From Prochlorococcus sp. AG-402-I21 (lineage in GTDB: Bacteria; Cyanobacteriota; Cyanobacteriia; PCC-6307; Cyanobiaceae), in contig QCHZ01000002.1 of the NCBI GenBank assembly GCA_003216955.1, positions 1 through 64,000 on the forward strand: DNA of 64,000 bases. Reading direction: 5' to 3'. A program made the position numbers and the translations under genes. Below are positions 44,770 through 55,173 of this stretch, in pieces (the stretch's first letter is position 1; every line of letters starts with the position of its first letter). Below the pieces are notes generated by a model, which worked only from the letters and a program-made list of their open reading frames with translations, ran no database searches and had not been told where the DNA came from.

Positions 44770-45417
44770 ATGAATAAATATCAGAAAAAATTAATCATAA
44801 TTGGAGATAGTGGGGTTTACGGATGGGGAGATCTAGAGGGAGGGGGATGGTCTGAGAGATTAAGACAAAACTGGTTAAATTTAGATGGTGCACCTATAAT
44901 TTATTCTCTTGGAGTAAGAGGAGATGGATTAGAGAAAGTTGCTATAAGATATAAGAATGAGTGGGCAACAAGGGGAGAGTTAAGGAGAAAAGTTCCTGAA
45001 GGTATTTTGCTATCAATTGGATTAAATGATACAGCTAGAATTGGAAGAAAAGATGGCAGGCCCCAACTTTCCGAGGATGCTTTTAAATTTGGCTTAAAAC
45101 AATTAGTAAACGAAATTAAGAATGAAGTACATATAATGGTTCTTGGATTAACACCTGTTAATGAAGACTCAATGCCTTTTGCAGAATGTCTTTGGTATTC
45201 AAATCAAGCTTGTTCTAAATATGAAAATAAAATTGAAGAAACTTGCTTAGAATTAAATGTCCCGTTTTTATCTATCCATGAAAAAATGATCAACCTATTA
45301 TCATTTAAAGAATTACTCTCATCGGATGGAATACATCTAAATACGAAGGGTCATAAATGGATTTATGACCAAATTAGCGAATGGCCAGCTCTTAAGAATT
45401 GGGCTGATTTAAAATAA
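44770..45417 (+). CDS. SGNH/GDSL hydrolase
   Basis: A 215-residue lipase/esterase-like protein with the SGNH blocks: nucleophile serine in IIIGDSGVYGWGD, glycine in SLGVRGDG, asparagine in SIGLNDTAR, and the C-terminal aspartate and histidine in SSDGIHLNTKGH. No signal peptide. Substrate unknown (ester or acyl thioester). Follows phnE by 24 bases. Confidence 0.85.
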   Translation: MNKYQKKLIIIGDSGVYGWGDLEGGGWSERLRQNWLNLDGAPIIYSLGVRGDGLEKVAIRYKNEWATRGELRRKVPEGILLSIGLNDTARIGRKDGRPQLSEDAFKFGLKQLVNEIKNEVHIMVLGLTPVNEDSMPFAECLWYSNQACSKYENKIEETCLELNVPFLSIHEKMINLLSFKELLSSDGIHLNTKGHKWIYDQISEWPALKNWADLK

Positions 45418-45422
45418 ATATT

Positions 45423-46166
45423 TTAAATAAAAGTCAAATATAAAAAGATAGAAATAATAGCTGCTATAGATGTCTGAATAGAATTAACTAATTCATTAGT
45501 CATCCAATCAATCTTATTTTGAACTACTGCTCCAATATAACTTTCCAAAAAAGTTGCTAAATAACCAGAGAAGAAGACTATAAAAGCAACAGATAGTCCA
45601 GAAATGATCGAAAGATTAAGCATAAACACAGTCATGATTAAACTTCCTATCAAACCAGCCATTGAACCTTCTATACTTATTGCCCCCTCTGTTCCTGGTG
45701 ATACTGACTTTAAAGTCGTAATTAGAAAAGTTCTTTTACCAAATCTTTTGCCAATTTCACTTGAAAAAGTATCGGAAAGTTTTGCACTGAAACTAGAAGC
45801 AAAACCTACCATGAATAAATTTAAAAAATTTGGCCAAAGACAACTTAATAAGGCGAGTGAGCAACCTGTTGCTGCAGACCCCCATACATTTTCAGGCCCA
45901 CGTTGACCACCTCTTGCTTCAGCAATACCTCGGGAAGCCTTATTTTTGTATCCAATTTTTGTAACTAAAGTTCCCAACAAGAGATATACACAAACTGATA
46001 TCCAACCATTCCAACCAATAGATCCTAATAAAAGTGTTCCAAGTATTCCAGCATGAATCCAACCTTTCTTAGTTAAAAAGGGAAGCCTATGTCCGACAAA
46101 TATCAACAAGAAATTAATCCAAAAAGCATTAAACCAAATACCGCTTATAGAAGAGAAGTTAGCCAT
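45423..46166 (-). CDS. DUF92/TIGR00297 membrane protein, phytyl-phosphate kinase-like
   Basis: A 247-residue protein with six or seven helices. Family features are FLTKKGWIHAGILGTLLL, TKIGYKNKASRGIAEARGGQRGPENV and SFSAKLSDTFSSEIGKRFG, the polar cluster of the DUF92 family. The plant member VTE6 phosphorylates phytyl phosphate to phytyl diphosphate, recycling chlorophyll-derived phytol into tocopherol and phylloquinone; the same role here is inference. Confidence 0.82.
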   Translation of the reverse strand: MANFSSISGIWFNAFWINFLLIFVGHRLPFLTKKGWIHAGILGTLLLGSIGWNGWISVCVYLLLGTLVTKIGYKNKASRGIAEARGGQRGPENVWGSAATGCSLALLSCLWPNFLNLFMVGFASSFSAKLSDTFSSEIGKRFGKRTFLITTLKSVSPGTEGAISIEGSMAGLIGSLIMTVFMLNLSIISGLSVAFIVFFSGYLATFLESYIGAVVQNKIDWMTNELVNSIQTSIAAIISIFLYLTFI

Positions 46167-46229
46167 CGTTCCTAATCCGCATGCCTATTTCTAAACAATA
46201 GACGGTTTTATGATCAAAAATATTCAATC

Positions 46230-46994
46230 TTAAAGGGATGATTTAAGTCTTCTCCATGAAGTCATTAACTGACAGGCACTAACGGCAGCTGTTGATGTCC
46301 TCAAAATAGTTTCTCCCATAGACACCCCAGATAAGCCAGAGTCAAAAGCTAATGCCTCTTCATCTTTATTCCAGCCTCCCTCAGGGCCAACTACCAACCA
46401 AACTTGATTGACTTTATGTGGTGTTTGTTTTAACCAATTCACACAATCTTGCAAGTTTTGAATGCGTGTTGTGGCAAATCCTATTTGAGCTTCGGAAGGC
46501 AAATTATTTATCCAATTAGGGAATGTCAATACCTGCATTAGTTCTGGACTCCAAAGTCTTTCAGATTGCTCAACGGCTTCATGAATAATTTTTTGAAATC
46601 TAATAATTTTTTCGTTACTACACTCTTTAACTACTGACCGTTTTGAAATTAATGGTTGAATAATGTCAACGCCTATCTCACAACTCATTTGCAAAAAGTT
46701 TTCAAACCCCTTTTTAGGAAGAACTACTGCAATGCCAATTAATGGTCTCTCTCTTGAAACGACTTGAAAAGGATTATCGAGACCATTGATAAGTTTTATA
46801 GTTGTTTTTTCAACAATTTTTGCATTCCAAAGATGACCTTTTCCATCAATAACCTCTAAAAGATCTTTCGATCTCATCCTCATAACTCTAGATAAATAAT
46901 GTGATTCATGAGAAGTCAATATTAACTCTCCATTTGAATCGATTTCATCACTTAATCGATTTGGATTTATAAATAATCTTCTTTTCTCAGCCAT
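46230..46994 (-). CDS. rsmE: 16S rRNA (uracil-1498-N3)-methyltransferase
   Basis: RsmE belongs to the SPOUT (trefoil-knot) methyltransferases. Features are the N-terminal PUA-like part (RRLFINPNRLSD, HYLSRVMRM), the central IAVVLPKKGFENFLQMSCEIG and the knot region VWLVVGPEGGWNKDEEALAF, with GETILRTSTAAVSACQ. Length is normal (254 residues). The next upstream gene begins 6 bases away. Confidence 0.93.
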   Translation of the reverse strand: MAEKRRLFINPNRLSDEIDSNGELILTSHESHYLSRVMRMRSKDLLEVIDGKGHLWNAKIVEKTTIKLINGLDNPFQVVSRERPLIGIAVVLPKKGFENFLQMSCEIGVDIIQPLISKRSVVKECSNEKIIRFQKIIHEAVEQSERLWSPELMQVLTFPNWINNLPSEAQIGFATTRIQNLQDCVNWLKQTPHKVNQVWLVVGPEGGWNKDEEALAFDSGLSGVSMGETILRTSTAAVSACQLMTSWRRLKSSL

Positions 46995-47000
46995 AGAAAA

Positions 47001-47450
47001 TTAATCTGTTGATGAAAAAATTGCATCAGGATGTTCTTCTACTGGCCAATCTTGATTTACTCCTCCGATAATGAGTTCCTCTATTTTTACAACATCAACA
47101 TCCATTTGTTTTAGTACATTAATCAAAACATCAATTGCAATGAGGTCAGAAGTACCTAAATCGACCCAGCATCTAGACCAACACTCATTAAATTCAAATT
47201 CTCCAAGATTGTGCATTAATGATGGAAGACTAGAGGAGGCATCGTCATTTTCATAGTTCATCCAACTGACATCAGATCCCATTTCATGTGTTTGCAAATT
47301 TTCAGAATTAAAGCCACCAAGTCGACCTAGCACATACCAAGAATCAAAGATACCATCGACATATTCTTTTTCTCCCTTACTTGGGACATCTGAATATCTA
47401 ATCCATATCCAACAATTGAAAGGATCAACTTCACGAAATCGAACTTCCAT
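47001..47450 (-). CDS. DUF3531 family protein
   Basis: About 149 residues. The start MEVRFREVDPFNCWIWIRY and the C-terminal WSRCWVDLGTSDLIAIDVLI match this cyanobacterial and plastid family of unknown function. Strongly acidic and tryptophan-rich. ATG 47450 is taken instead of a TTG at 47456. Probably in an operon with rsmE (6-base gap). Confidence 0.75.
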   Translation of the reverse strand: MEVRFREVDPFNCWIWIRYSDVPSKGEKEYVDGIFDSWYVLGRLGGFNSENLQTHEMGSDVSWMNYENDDASSSLPSLMHNLGEFEFNECWSRCWVDLGTSDLIAIDVLINVLKQMDVDVVKIEELIIGGVNQDWPVEEHPDAIFSSTD

Positions 47451-47565
47451 AAACAATAGATCTTGAAAAAGAAAAACTAAAAGATATCAAACATAATCTA
47501 ATGTAAATTGATTAAAGAAAATAGAAAAATCTTTATTTAGTTGATCAAAGCCTCAATGAAAAATA

Positions 47566-48192
47566 ATGCTTAATTTAAAGAATATTTATTATCATCCATC
47601 AACGGCAGATAAACCGATCCTAAAAAATTTGTGTCTAAAATCTAATGCAGGTAAAATCACAATAGTTAGAGGCCCCAGTGGAAGTGGAAAAACTTCTTTG
47701 GTAGAAATTATTAGCGGTCTATCTGGCTATCAGCAAGGAGAGATAACATGGTTCAACAAAACTTTAAATCCTCGACAGCGCAGAAGGTTATGTGGATTAG
47801 TTTTTCAATTTCCAGAAAGATATTTTCTTGGATTATCTGTAGCTCAAGAATTACGTCTTGGGTACAAAAAGTTAACGACTGAAGAACAAACCTTAGCTCT
47901 CACAAAAGTGGGGCTAATCAACTTGGATTTAAAGAAGCCACCCGAATCTCTTAGTGGAGGTCAACAACGACGACTAGCTATTGCTGTTCAACTCTTAAGG
48001 AGTCCAAAAGTACTTTTATTGGATGAGCCAACAGCAGGCTTAGATTGGTCAGTGAGGAATGGAATAATAAAATTACTAGCAAAACTTAAAGACAAGCAGA
48101 CTATCCTAATAGTTACTCATGAACCCGAACTTTTTAAAAATTTGAATACCGACAGTTATGAGTTAAAAGATGGTCAACTCATTCCTAACTAA
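47566..48192 (+). CDS. ABC transporter ATP-binding protein (ABCI11/NAP14-like)
   Basis: A compact 208-residue ATPase. Walker A is GPSGSGKTSL, Q loop VFQFPERYFLG, signature LSGGQQRRLAIAVQLL, Walker B VLLLDEPTAGLDW and H loop VTHEP. The Q-F-P-E-R-Y loop is like that of ECF and cobalt-type ATPases; a plastid relative (NAP14) affects metal homeostasis. No permease gene is adjacent, so the substrate is unknown. Confidence 0.82.
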   Translation: MLNLKNIYYHPSTADKPILKNLCLKSNAGKITIVRGPSGSGKTSLVEIISGLSGYQQGEITWFNKTLNPRQRRRLCGLVFQFPERYFLGLSVAQELRLGYKKLTTEEQTLALTKVGLINLDLKKPPESLSGGQQRRLAIAVQLLRSPKVLLLDEPTAGLDWSVRNGIIKLLAKLKDKQTILIVTHEPELFKNLNTDSYELKDGQLIPN

Positions 48193-48211
48193 ACAATTCA
48201 ATTAATCATCA

Positions 48212-49111
48212 ATGACAGATTCATTAGTTAGAGCCACTGCTGCCAAAGGAGGGATTAGGCTAGTCGCAGTATCAACAACTGATTCAACCAAAGAAGCAAA
48301 AAAAAGACATTCGCTTTCATATTTAACTTCTGCAATTGTAGGTAGGGCCATGAGTGCTAGCCTTTTGCTTGCAAGTTCAATGAAGGTAAATCATGGAAGA
48401 GTGACTTTGAGGGTAAGCTCAAATGGTCCACTAAAAGGATTAACTATTGATGCGGGTCGAGATGGAAGTGTGAGAGGATACGTTGGTGATCCTAGTCTTG
48501 AATTAGACCTAGTTAAAAATAAAAATAATCACTATACATTTGATTTTAAAAAAGCTACAGGTATTGGGTACCTTCATGTTATTAGAGATGACGGAAAAGG
48601 TGAACCACACAACAGCACTGTTGAATTAATTAATGGAGGGATCGGTGAAGACATAGCTTCCTATTTATTACATTCAGAGCAAACGCCCTCTGCTGTGTTC
48701 GTTGGAGAAAAAATTAATCAGGATGGAATAGTTTGTAGCGGAGGTCTATTAGCACAAGTACTACCTAAAGCAGAACGAGACTATTCTTTGATAGCCTTAC
48801 TTGAAGATCGATGTAAAGAGATTAACTCTTTTAGTGAGTTATTAAACAAAAAAGGAAATAACCTCATTTCTCTAATTGAAGAAGTTTTTCCTGATCTTGA
48901 TCAATCACCCTCAGATATTATTAGCACATCTCAAAAAGTTAGTTTTAGATGTAGATGCTCAAGAGAAAGAAGCCTATCAGCATTAAAGATATTGGGAAAA
49001 AATGAACTTCAAGAAATGATAAAGCTTGATGGCAAAGCAGAGCTCACATGTCAATTCTGCAAAAATGTTTATCTTGTTGACGAGGACGAATTGAAATCTT
49101 TAATCGATTAA
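48212..49111 (+). CDS. hslO: Redox-regulated chaperone Hsp33
   Basis: Hsp33 becomes an active holdase when oxidised. The C-terminal zinc switch is visible as RCRCSRERS and [11 protein letters not shown], that is CxC and CxxC. The N-terminal domain shows [17 protein letters not shown] and SLLLASSMK, and [16 protein letters not shown]. It follows the ABC ATPase by 19 bases and converges with the CPP1-like gene at a 4-base gap. Confidence 0.95.
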   Translation: MTDSLVRATAAKGGIRLVAVSTTDSTKEAKKRHSLSYLTSAIVGRAMSASLLLASSMKVNHGRVTLRVSSNGPLKGLTIDAGRDGSVRGYVGDPSLELDLVKNKNNHYTFDFKKATGIGYLHVIRDDGKGEPHNSTVELINGGIGEDIASYLLHSEQTPSAVFVGEKINQDGIVCSGGLLAQVLPKAERDYSLIALLEDRCKEINSFSELLNKKGNNLISLIEEVFPDLDQSPSDIISTSQKVSFRCRCSRERSLSALKILGKNELQEMIKLDGKAELTCQFCKNVYLVDEDELKSLID

Positions 49112-49115
49112 AGGA

Positions 49116-49805
49116 TTAATCAAGAAAAATCACTCCTAACCAAAGCAAAAATACTGCGGGTATCGCCTCAAATTTATCTGAAGACAATAATCCAGCGTTA
49201 TCAATAAAAGATTGCGCACCACCTAAAAGTAATGCACCAGATAAAAGTCCAATACTAAGAAGAAGCATGCACCAGAGGATAGAGGAGAAGAAAGGCCTAC
49301 CTCTACGAGACTGACTAATGAATAAGCCTATTGTTGAGAATGAAAGTATTAATTCAACACTTTCAGAGGGCACAACTAAAACAAGTAAAAAAGCCAAAAT
49401 CCCAAGAGAAATCCGTATATTTAATTCTTGTCCAGAAGGCAACTCTAAGCTTGGTAAAAAATCAGATGTTGATGCCTCCTTTTTAGGAAGATTAAAATTT
49501 TTCAACCTAGTTAGAAGAGATCCAGGACCAATGTCACCTACCTTCTTTGATGCATTTTCTTTCTTTGATGCATTTATCGCCTCATTACTTGCATTACCAA
49601 GTTGTCTTGACTTAAGACTTACCATTAGCAACAAATCATAAGCCGCTTCTATTTTTGCCTTAGTAATTTGGTCATCTGCTGCCTCTATTAACTTTTTGTC
49701 CCTTGCATCTTGAATAGCATCAAAACTTGCACCTTCATTTATTCCAAGTATCAAATATGGATCTTGTGAATTTGAATTTGATTGTGAATTAGTACCAGGA
49801 TCCAT
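49116..49805 (-). CDS. CPP1-like J-type protein (DUF3353)
   Basis: A 229-residue protein. The N-terminus (QDPYLILGINEGASFDAIQDA, KIEAAYDLLLMVSLKSRQLG) resembles a J domain but lacks the H-P-D triad. Three or four C-terminal membrane helices follow (about residues 125-228). Plastid relatives (CPP1/CDF1) stabilise protochlorophyllide oxidoreductase as holdase chaperones in the membrane. Function here is inferred from that family. Confidence 0.8.
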   Translation of the reverse strand: MDPGTNSQSNSNSQDPYLILGINEGASFDAIQDARDKKLIEAADDQITKAKIEAAYDLLLMVSLKSRQLGNASNEAINASKKENASKKVGDIGPGSLLTRLKNFNLPKKEASTSDFLPSLELPSGQELNIRISLGILAFLLVLVVPSESVELILSFSTIGLFISQSRRGRPFFSSILWCMLLLSIGLLSGALLLGGAQSFIDNAGLLSSDKFEAIPAVFLLWLGVIFLD

Positions 49806-49860
49806 AGAATTTTAAAAAAAAGATTTATAAGCTCTATTAATAATTAGATTTTAATCTACT

Positions 49861-51528
49861 TTAGAGGGAAACAGGATCAACACCACTGACAACAGGAGCA
49901 ACTGAGTTTAATTCCATTTCAGGATGATCTTCCTTTAACTGATTTAGATTCCACTCATTTTTAAAAAGAAGTACTGGTCTAAGCCAAGCGTCCTGAACCG
50001 TTTTGCAATTAAAGATTCTCCCAACCTCCTCTAAAGCCGGCCATCCCCCTTTTACCCATCTAGCTACTTGATAACCCATTGGTTCCAGCCTTGTTTCTAC
50101 TCCATATTCACTAGCAAGTCGATGTTGTACGACCTCAAGCTGAAGCTGACCAACTGCGGCCAAAATTGGATCTCTTTTACTTTGATCTTTATCGTAAAGA
50201 ATTTGGACTGCTCCCTCCTCTCTTAATTCATTGACCCCTTTTCTAAAATTCTTAAAAGCTGAGGGATTTGGATTTCTTAACCAACTAAATATCTCGGGGC
50301 TAAAACATGGGATTCCCTCGAATTCAACTCTCGGACCAATAAATAATGTATCTCCAATAGAAAACATGCCTGGATTATTCAAACCAATAACATCCCCAGG
50401 GTAAGCATCATCAACAACAGCCCTATCTTGACCAAAAATCTTTTGGGGCCTTGAGAGTCTTATTTGTTTACCAGTCCTAGCGTGTTGAACTGTCATATCT
50501 TTTTTAAACCTCCCACTACATACCCGCACGAAGGCAACTCTATCCCTGTGTTTTGGATCCATATTTGCTTGTAATTTAAATACAAATCCACTAAATGATT
50601 CTCTTGTAGGAACGATTGGTCCATCAAAGCTATTTCGAGCAACAGGTCCCTGAGATAGCTCAAGAAAATTATCTAAAAATGGCCTAACCCCAAAGTTGGT
50701 CATTGCAGAGCCAAAAAACACAGGAGTTAATTCGCCAGATAAGATTAATTCTTGATTTAAATCACAACCAGCCTCATCCAAAATCTCAATTTCTTCAAGT
50801 GCTTTTGTCAAAAGTTCTTCTTCTACTAAGTTTTTAAGTTCCGGATCATTAATTTTTAACCGCATTTCACTAGATTGCTTCCCTCTCTCCGCTCTGGAAA
50901 ATAAAACAACTTCTTTGGTTGCACGCTCAACAACACCTCTAAAAAGCTCACCACTTCCTATTGGCCAATTGACTGCAAAGGTTGACAATCCCAATTCAGA
51001 CTCAATCTCATCTAATAATTCCAGCGGTTCTTGACCTGGCCTATCCATCTTGTTGATGAATGTAAAGATTGGTATTTGACGCATTCTGCAAACCTCAAAA
51101 AGCTTCCTTGTTTGAGGCTCAAGACCTTTCGCTGCGTCCTCGAGCATTACAGCATTATCAGCAGCGGCAAGCGTCCTATAAGTATCTTCAGAGAAATCCT
51201 GGTGACCAGGAGTATCTAGTAAATTAATCGTTTTATCTTTATAAGCAAATTGTAAAACAGTTGATGTGATTGATATGCCTCTTTGTTTTTCAAGCTCCAT
51301 CCAATCAGAAGTAACTTTTCTCTGTTCACCTCTTGCTTTTACCGCTCCTGCTTGTTGAATAGCTCCGCCATAAAGTAAAAGTTTTTCCGTCAAAGTGGTT
51401 TTCCCTGCATCAGGGTGGGAAATAATCGCAAAGTTTCTTCTTCTATCAACTTCCGTACTTAAAGGTACAGTTAGTTCATCTTCTAAGTTTGGATCTAAAT
51501 TAGTCTTGTCTTGAGGAATTGATTTCAT
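49861..51528 (-). CDS. prfC: Peptide chain release factor 3
   Basis: RF3, the GTPase that recycles RF1/RF2 after termination. G1 is [11 protein letters not shown]3 [16 protein letters not shown], and G4 FINKMDR; the effector region [19 protein letters not shown] follows the standard RF3 pattern. 555 residues, slightly longer than E. coli RF3 owing to a short N-terminal leader. Ends 36 bases after the methyltransferase gene on the same strand. Confidence 0.95.
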   Translation of the reverse strand: MKSIPQDKTNLDPNLEDELTVPLSTEVDRRRNFAIISHPDAGKTTLTEKLLLYGGAIQQAGAVKARGEQRKVTSDWMELEKQRGISITSTVLQFAYKDKTINLLDTPGHQDFSEDTYRTLAAADNAVMLEDAAKGLEPQTRKLFEVCRMRQIPIFTFINKMDRPGQEPLELLDEIESELGLSTFAVNWPIGSGELFRGVVERATKEVVLFSRAERGKQSSEMRLKINDPELKNLVEEELLTKALEEIEILDEAGCDLNQELILSGELTPVFFGSAMTNFGVRPFLDNFLELSQGPVARNSFDGPIVPTRESFSGFVFKLQANMDPKHRDRVAFVRVCSGRFKKDMTVQHARTGKQIRLSRPQKIFGQDRAVVDDAYPGDVIGLNNPGMFSIGDTLFIGPRVEFEGIPCFSPEIFSWLRNPNPSAFKNFRKGVNELREEGAVQILYDKDQSKRDPILAAVGQLQLEVVQHRLASEYGVETRLEPMGYQVARWVKGGWPALEEVGRIFNCKTVQDAWLRPVLLFKNEWNLNQLKEDHPEMELNSVAPVVSGVDPVSL

Positions 51529-51564
51529 TATTGTTTTTGGTTGTTCAATTGTTCAGGGGAAAGA

Positions 51565-52248
51565 TTAAATACACCCAATAATCTCAAAATAAAGCTCATC
51601 AACTTGAAAAACCTCCAATTCAGATAACCCTGCATTAAATAGCTGTTGAGTTACTTCATCAACTGTAAATGATGCCTTGAGAGAAGCAAAAAAATCCTTT
51701 TGTAGAATTTCTGGAGAATTTGAAAGATGTTTTTCTTTTAGCTCAAATGCTTTTTCTAAAGAAGTAGGCCGTATTAAATCACGATGAATATGGATACAAT
51801 TGGTTTTACCTAGTTTTTTTAAGGCACCCCAAAACCTACAAGGATCATGAAAATGGTGCAAGGCACTATTACTAACTAATACATCAGCTTTAAAAGGAAA
51901 ATGTATTTCACCAGTGGCTATTGAATTAATTTCAATCAATTCATAAGAGAGATTTTTCGTATGATTTTTGGAAAGTTTGTCTTCTGCTTCATTCAACATC
52001 TCCATTGAGCCATCAATCCCCGTAACATTTACTAAAGGCCAATTCTTGGCAATTCTTTCTGCAATATTTCCTGGTCCGCATGCCATATCAAGAATTAAAT
52101 CACCTTGATTAAGGGTTCTTCCTACTTTTTTTAAATATTTTTCAAGGGATTTAACAACCATAGAATCACTCTTAGAGAAATCTGCATCTGCATAAGCCCT
52201 TACCTGCGAAGGGATTTGCATAAGTTCTGGTTCTGGTGTTCTCTTCAT
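51565..52248 (-). CDS. Class I SAM-dependent methyltransferase
   Basis: A 227-residue protein with SAM motif I LILDMACGPGNIAERIA, motif II VTGIDGSMEMLNEAE and the post-motif VLVSNSALHHFHDPCRFW. Closest in pattern to methyltransferase_25/UbiE-like proteins. Substrate unknown. It diverges from nrdJ and its start borders the structured leader of that gene. Confidence 0.82.
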   Translation of the reverse strand: MKRTPEPELMQIPSQVRAYADADFSKSDSMVVKSLEKYLKKVGRTLNQGDLILDMACGPGNIAERIAKNWPLVNVTGIDGSMEMLNEAEDKLSKNHTKNLSYELIEINSIATGEIHFPFKADVLVSNSALHHFHDPCRFWGALKKLGKTNCIHIHRDLIRPTSLEKAFELKEKHLSNSPEILQKDFFASLKASFTVDEVTQQLFNAGLSELEVFQVDELYFEIIGCI

Positions 52249-52273
52249 TAATAAAAGAAAAAATTTGATTTTT

Positions 52274-52350
52274 CTTTGGTACCCTGTAGATGGTGTTAAA
52301 AAAACTTGCTAACGCTATGTATGGCGTTACCGTAGTACTTACCAAAGGGA
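52274..52350 (+). promoter_or_regulatory. Structured leader of nrdJ
   Basis: CTTTGGTA (52274-52281) and TACCAAAG (52340-52347) form a perfect 8-base-pair helix enclosing a hairpin TAACGC (52310-52315) with GCGTTA (52324-52329). The outer 3' arm runs into the purine-rich AAAGGGA, a plausible ribosome-binding site for the TTG start at 52361, so folding could hide it. It does not show the B12 box of cobalamin riboswitches. Confidence 0.4.
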
Positions 52351-52360
52351 TACAAAGATT

Positions 52361-54697
52361 TTGACAATCGCAACAAGCCAGCCCGAAACCAATAAGTCAG
52401 CATCGGGTAAAAAAAATGTTACAACTGATTTTCCAATAACTGCACCAGCAGCTAATCCTGTCTTTTACAGAACTTATAGCAGGAAACTTCCAGCAGGTCG
52501 TGAAAGTTGGGAACAAGTAAATACAAGAAACCTTGATGGTCTAAAGAGACTTGGGGGATTAAACGAGACAGAAATAAATTTAATGCAAAGAATGCAACAG
52601 GAAAAAAAAGCTCTTCCCTCAGGAAGATGGCTTTGGATAGGCGGAACAGAATGGATCGAGAAGGAAAATAATTTTTCTGGAGCATATAACTGCACGTCAA
52701 CAAATCTTGTTGATTGGCAAGCCTTCGGACTTATGATGGACTTAGCAATGATGGGTTGCGGAACGGGTGCAATAATTGAACCTCACTTAATTGATCAACT
52801 GCCAGAGGTTACAAATACAATTAATATTGATAATGTCTCAGATATTGGATTAACACCCTCTGAAAAAAGAAATGAAAAGACTACATTCTCTATACAAGAT
52901 AATAATGTAGTGATAAAAGTTGGTGATAGTAGGCGTGGATGGGTTGATAGCTATCAAAAAATTCTTGAATTAAGCAGTGACAAAAGTTTTAATTCTAGAA
53001 ATATTAATATCTCTATAGATTTAAAAGATGTAAGGCCCGCAGGTGAATCACTCAAAGGTTTCGGAGGCATGGCGAACCCTGTTAAGCTCAAAGATTTATA
53101 TCCTCGCGTAGCAAATCTTTTAAACAAATCAGTAGGAAGAAAACTAACTTCAATTGAATGTTGTCTACTCATCGACGAAGCAGCCGTGACAATCGTTGCC
53201 GGCAATATCAGAAGAAGTGCAGGCATGCGCCAATTTTCTGCGCAAGATTTAGAAGCAGCTGGTGCTAAAGAAAATTTATGGAAGCAAGACTCTCAAGGTA
53301 ATTGGAGTATTGACCCAGAGAAAGATGCATTGAGAATGGCCAACCATACTCGTGTTTACCACACCAAACCTGAATTAGAAGTTCTTGTTGATGCCGTTAC
53401 CAAGCAATTTCATTCAGGTGAGGGTGCAATCCAGTTTGCACCAGAAGCTATTGCTCGCTCAAATGCTGACATACTCTCAACAGTAGAACTTAGGAATGAA
53501 TTTATAGATATCTATTGTGACCAAGGGAAAGAAGAAGCCTCCAGATGGATTCAATCAAATTACGGTCCATTTGATGATAAAGAACTTTTTCACAGACTCA
53601 GTAGATATGGTCTTAATCCTTGCGGAGAGATTCTAGGTTCAGATTTTCACTGTAATCTTGCAGAAATCCATCTTAATCAAATTGATCCATTAGACATAAA
53701 TCAACAAGAAGATGCTTTCAAAGCAGCTGCTTTGTCAGTCGCTTGTCTACTTAATCATCGATTCGAAGTAGAGCGATACAGAAAAAGTCGTGAATGGGAT
53801 CCTATCGTTGGGGTCAGTTTCACAGGACTGTTTGACTTTTTTGTTCATGCCTTCGGGACTCCATGGTTAAAATGGTGGGAAGACGGACGACCTGAGACGA
53901 AAGAAGGAAAAGATTTTAAACTCAAAGAAGCTACTTTTTTGAGTCGATGGAGGAAGATAGTCAACGATACAGTATTTGATTATTGTGATAGACATAATAT
54001 CCGCCGTCCAAGTCGTTGTACAACAGTTCAACCTGCTGGTACTAAAAGTCTTCTTACAGGTGCTTCACCAGGTTGGCATCCTCCAAAAGCTCAGCGTTTT
54101 ATTAGAAGAATTACCTTCAGGAAGAACGATCCAGTCGCATTGGCTTGCATGGATTATGGATACACAATAGTTCCTTCTCAGTCAGATAAAGATGAAAATG
54201 GAAAACTACTAGATAATCCATTTGATCCAAAATGTACTGAGTGGCTGGTTGAAATCCCGACTGAGGTGAGTTGGGCAAACATACCTGGTGCGGATGAAAT
54301 AGATATCAATAACTTCTCAGCTCTTGCACAATTTGATTTTTATATGCAAGTTCAAACAAACTACACAGACCATAACACCTCTGCGACAATTGAATTCAGA
54401 GAAAATGAGATAGAGGGTTTAGCTAAAGCTCTGTACAGCTCAATTAATGAAAACAAAGGGTATATTTCGGCTGCCTTGCTAGCAAGATTTGATGCAAATG
54501 CAACATTCCCCAGACTCCCTTTTGAACCTATTGACGAAGAATGCTACACAAAATTGCAATCAGAGGTCATAAAAAGAAGAGACAATTGTGATTTCTTTGA
54601 TGCTCTTAGTAGATATGATCAAGGTGAGCTTACTGAGGCAGGTCCAGCAGGTTGCGATTCTGATAAATGCTTACTCCCTCTTGCTAAACCATCTTAG
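52361..54697 (+). CDS. nrdJ: Adenosylcobalamin-dependent ribonucleoside-triphosphate reductase
   Basis: A monomeric class II ribonucleotide reductase of 778 residues. Recognisable parts are LPSGRWLWIGGTEW, the cysteine-bearing AYNCTSTNL, MGCGTGAIIEP, GNIRRSAGMR, NPCGEIL with the radical-bearing cysteine region, QPAGTKSLLTG and the C-terminal cysteines AGCDSDKC that reduce the active site. It makes deoxynucleoside triphosphates using B12 instead of iron and oxygen, the usual choice in Prochlorococcus. The start is TTG (TTGACAATC); no in-frame ATG precedes the conserved region. Confidence 0.95.
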   Translation: MTIATSQPETNKSASGKKNVTTDFPITAPAANPVFYRTYSRKLPAGRESWEQVNTRNLDGLKRLGGLNETEINLMQRMQQEKKALPSGRWLWIGGTEWIEKENNFSGAYNCTSTNLVDWQAFGLMMDLAMMGCGTGAIIEPHLIDQLPEVTNTINIDNVSDIGLTPSEKRNEKTTFSIQDNNVVIKVGDSRRGWVDSYQKILELSSDKSFNSRNINISIDLKDVRPAGESLKGFGGMANPVKLKDLYPRVANLLNKSVGRKLTSIECCLLIDEAAVTIVAGNIRRSAGMRQFSAQDLEAAGAKENLWKQDSQGNWSIDPEKDALRMANHTRVYHTKPELEVLVDAVTKQFHSGEGAIQFAPEAIARSNADILSTVELRNEFIDIYCDQGKEEASRWIQSNYGPFDDKELFHRLSRYGLNPCGEILGSDFHCNLAEIHLNQIDPLDINQQEDAFKAAALSVACLLNHRFEVERYRKSREWDPIVGVSFTGLFDFFVHAFGTPWLKWWEDGRPETKEGKDFKLKEATFLSRWRKIVNDTVFDYCDRHNIRRPSRCTTVQPAGTKSLLTGASPGWHPPKAQRFIRRITFRKNDPVALACMDYGYTIVPSQSDKDENGKLLDNPFDPKCTEWLVEIPTEVSWANIPGADEIDINNFSALAQFDFYMQVQTNYTDHNTSATIEFRENEIEGLAKALYSSINENKGYISAALLARFDANATFPRLPFEPIDEECYTKLQSEVIKRRDNCDFFDALSRYDQGELTEAGPAGCDSDKCLLPLAKPS

Positions 54698-54859
54698 GAT
54701 CGGTAATTATATACTCAGTAAGGGTATTTTCTCCCCAACCGTAAGAAGTTACTGAACTAATTAGATAAGTTTACTTTTTCAAAGAAGTTTTAAAGATAAT
54801 TGTCCAATTTAGAAAATTTGGCTAAGTATTAAATAAGTCTTGTGTCCTAAAAATTCTAA

Positions 54860-55123
54860 ATGACTACAACAAATAAACCATTAAAGATAGGTGGCGCAAG
54901 TACTAATGATGCACTTATCGATCAACTTAGAGCTTGTAAAAACCAAGAAGAAATTTTGAAATTCGAGAAATGGTTCAATTCCAATATTGAATCTGACAAA
55001 CTTTATATAAGAATATGTGAACTACTAAAAAACAGAAGTATTTCAAGAGCATTAGGATCAAAGTGGCTCCTAACACTTATTGAAGATAGAGAAAATACTA
55101 TAAATAAGCTATCGGTTCAATAA
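54860..55123 (+). CDS. Hypothetical helical protein, 87 aa
   Basis: A soluble all-helical protein with the central segment EILKFEKWFNSNIESDKLYI and a C-terminal SKWLLTLIEDRENTINKL. Start ATG 54860. No catalytic motif or membrane helix seen. No family recognised. Confidence 0.6.
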   Translation: MTTTNKPLKIGGASTNDALIDQLRACKNQEEILKFEKWFNSNIESDKLYIRICELLKNRSISRALGSKWLLTLIEDRENTINKLSVQ

Positions 55124-55173
55124 TTTTTTATTTAAGTCTAATAAACCAAAATCAAATGTATAGTCCTTTAATT

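Noticed and set aside
52250-52360. Cobalamin riboswitch before nrdJ
   Set aside because: The conserved B12 box and multi-helix core are absent; the element is too small.
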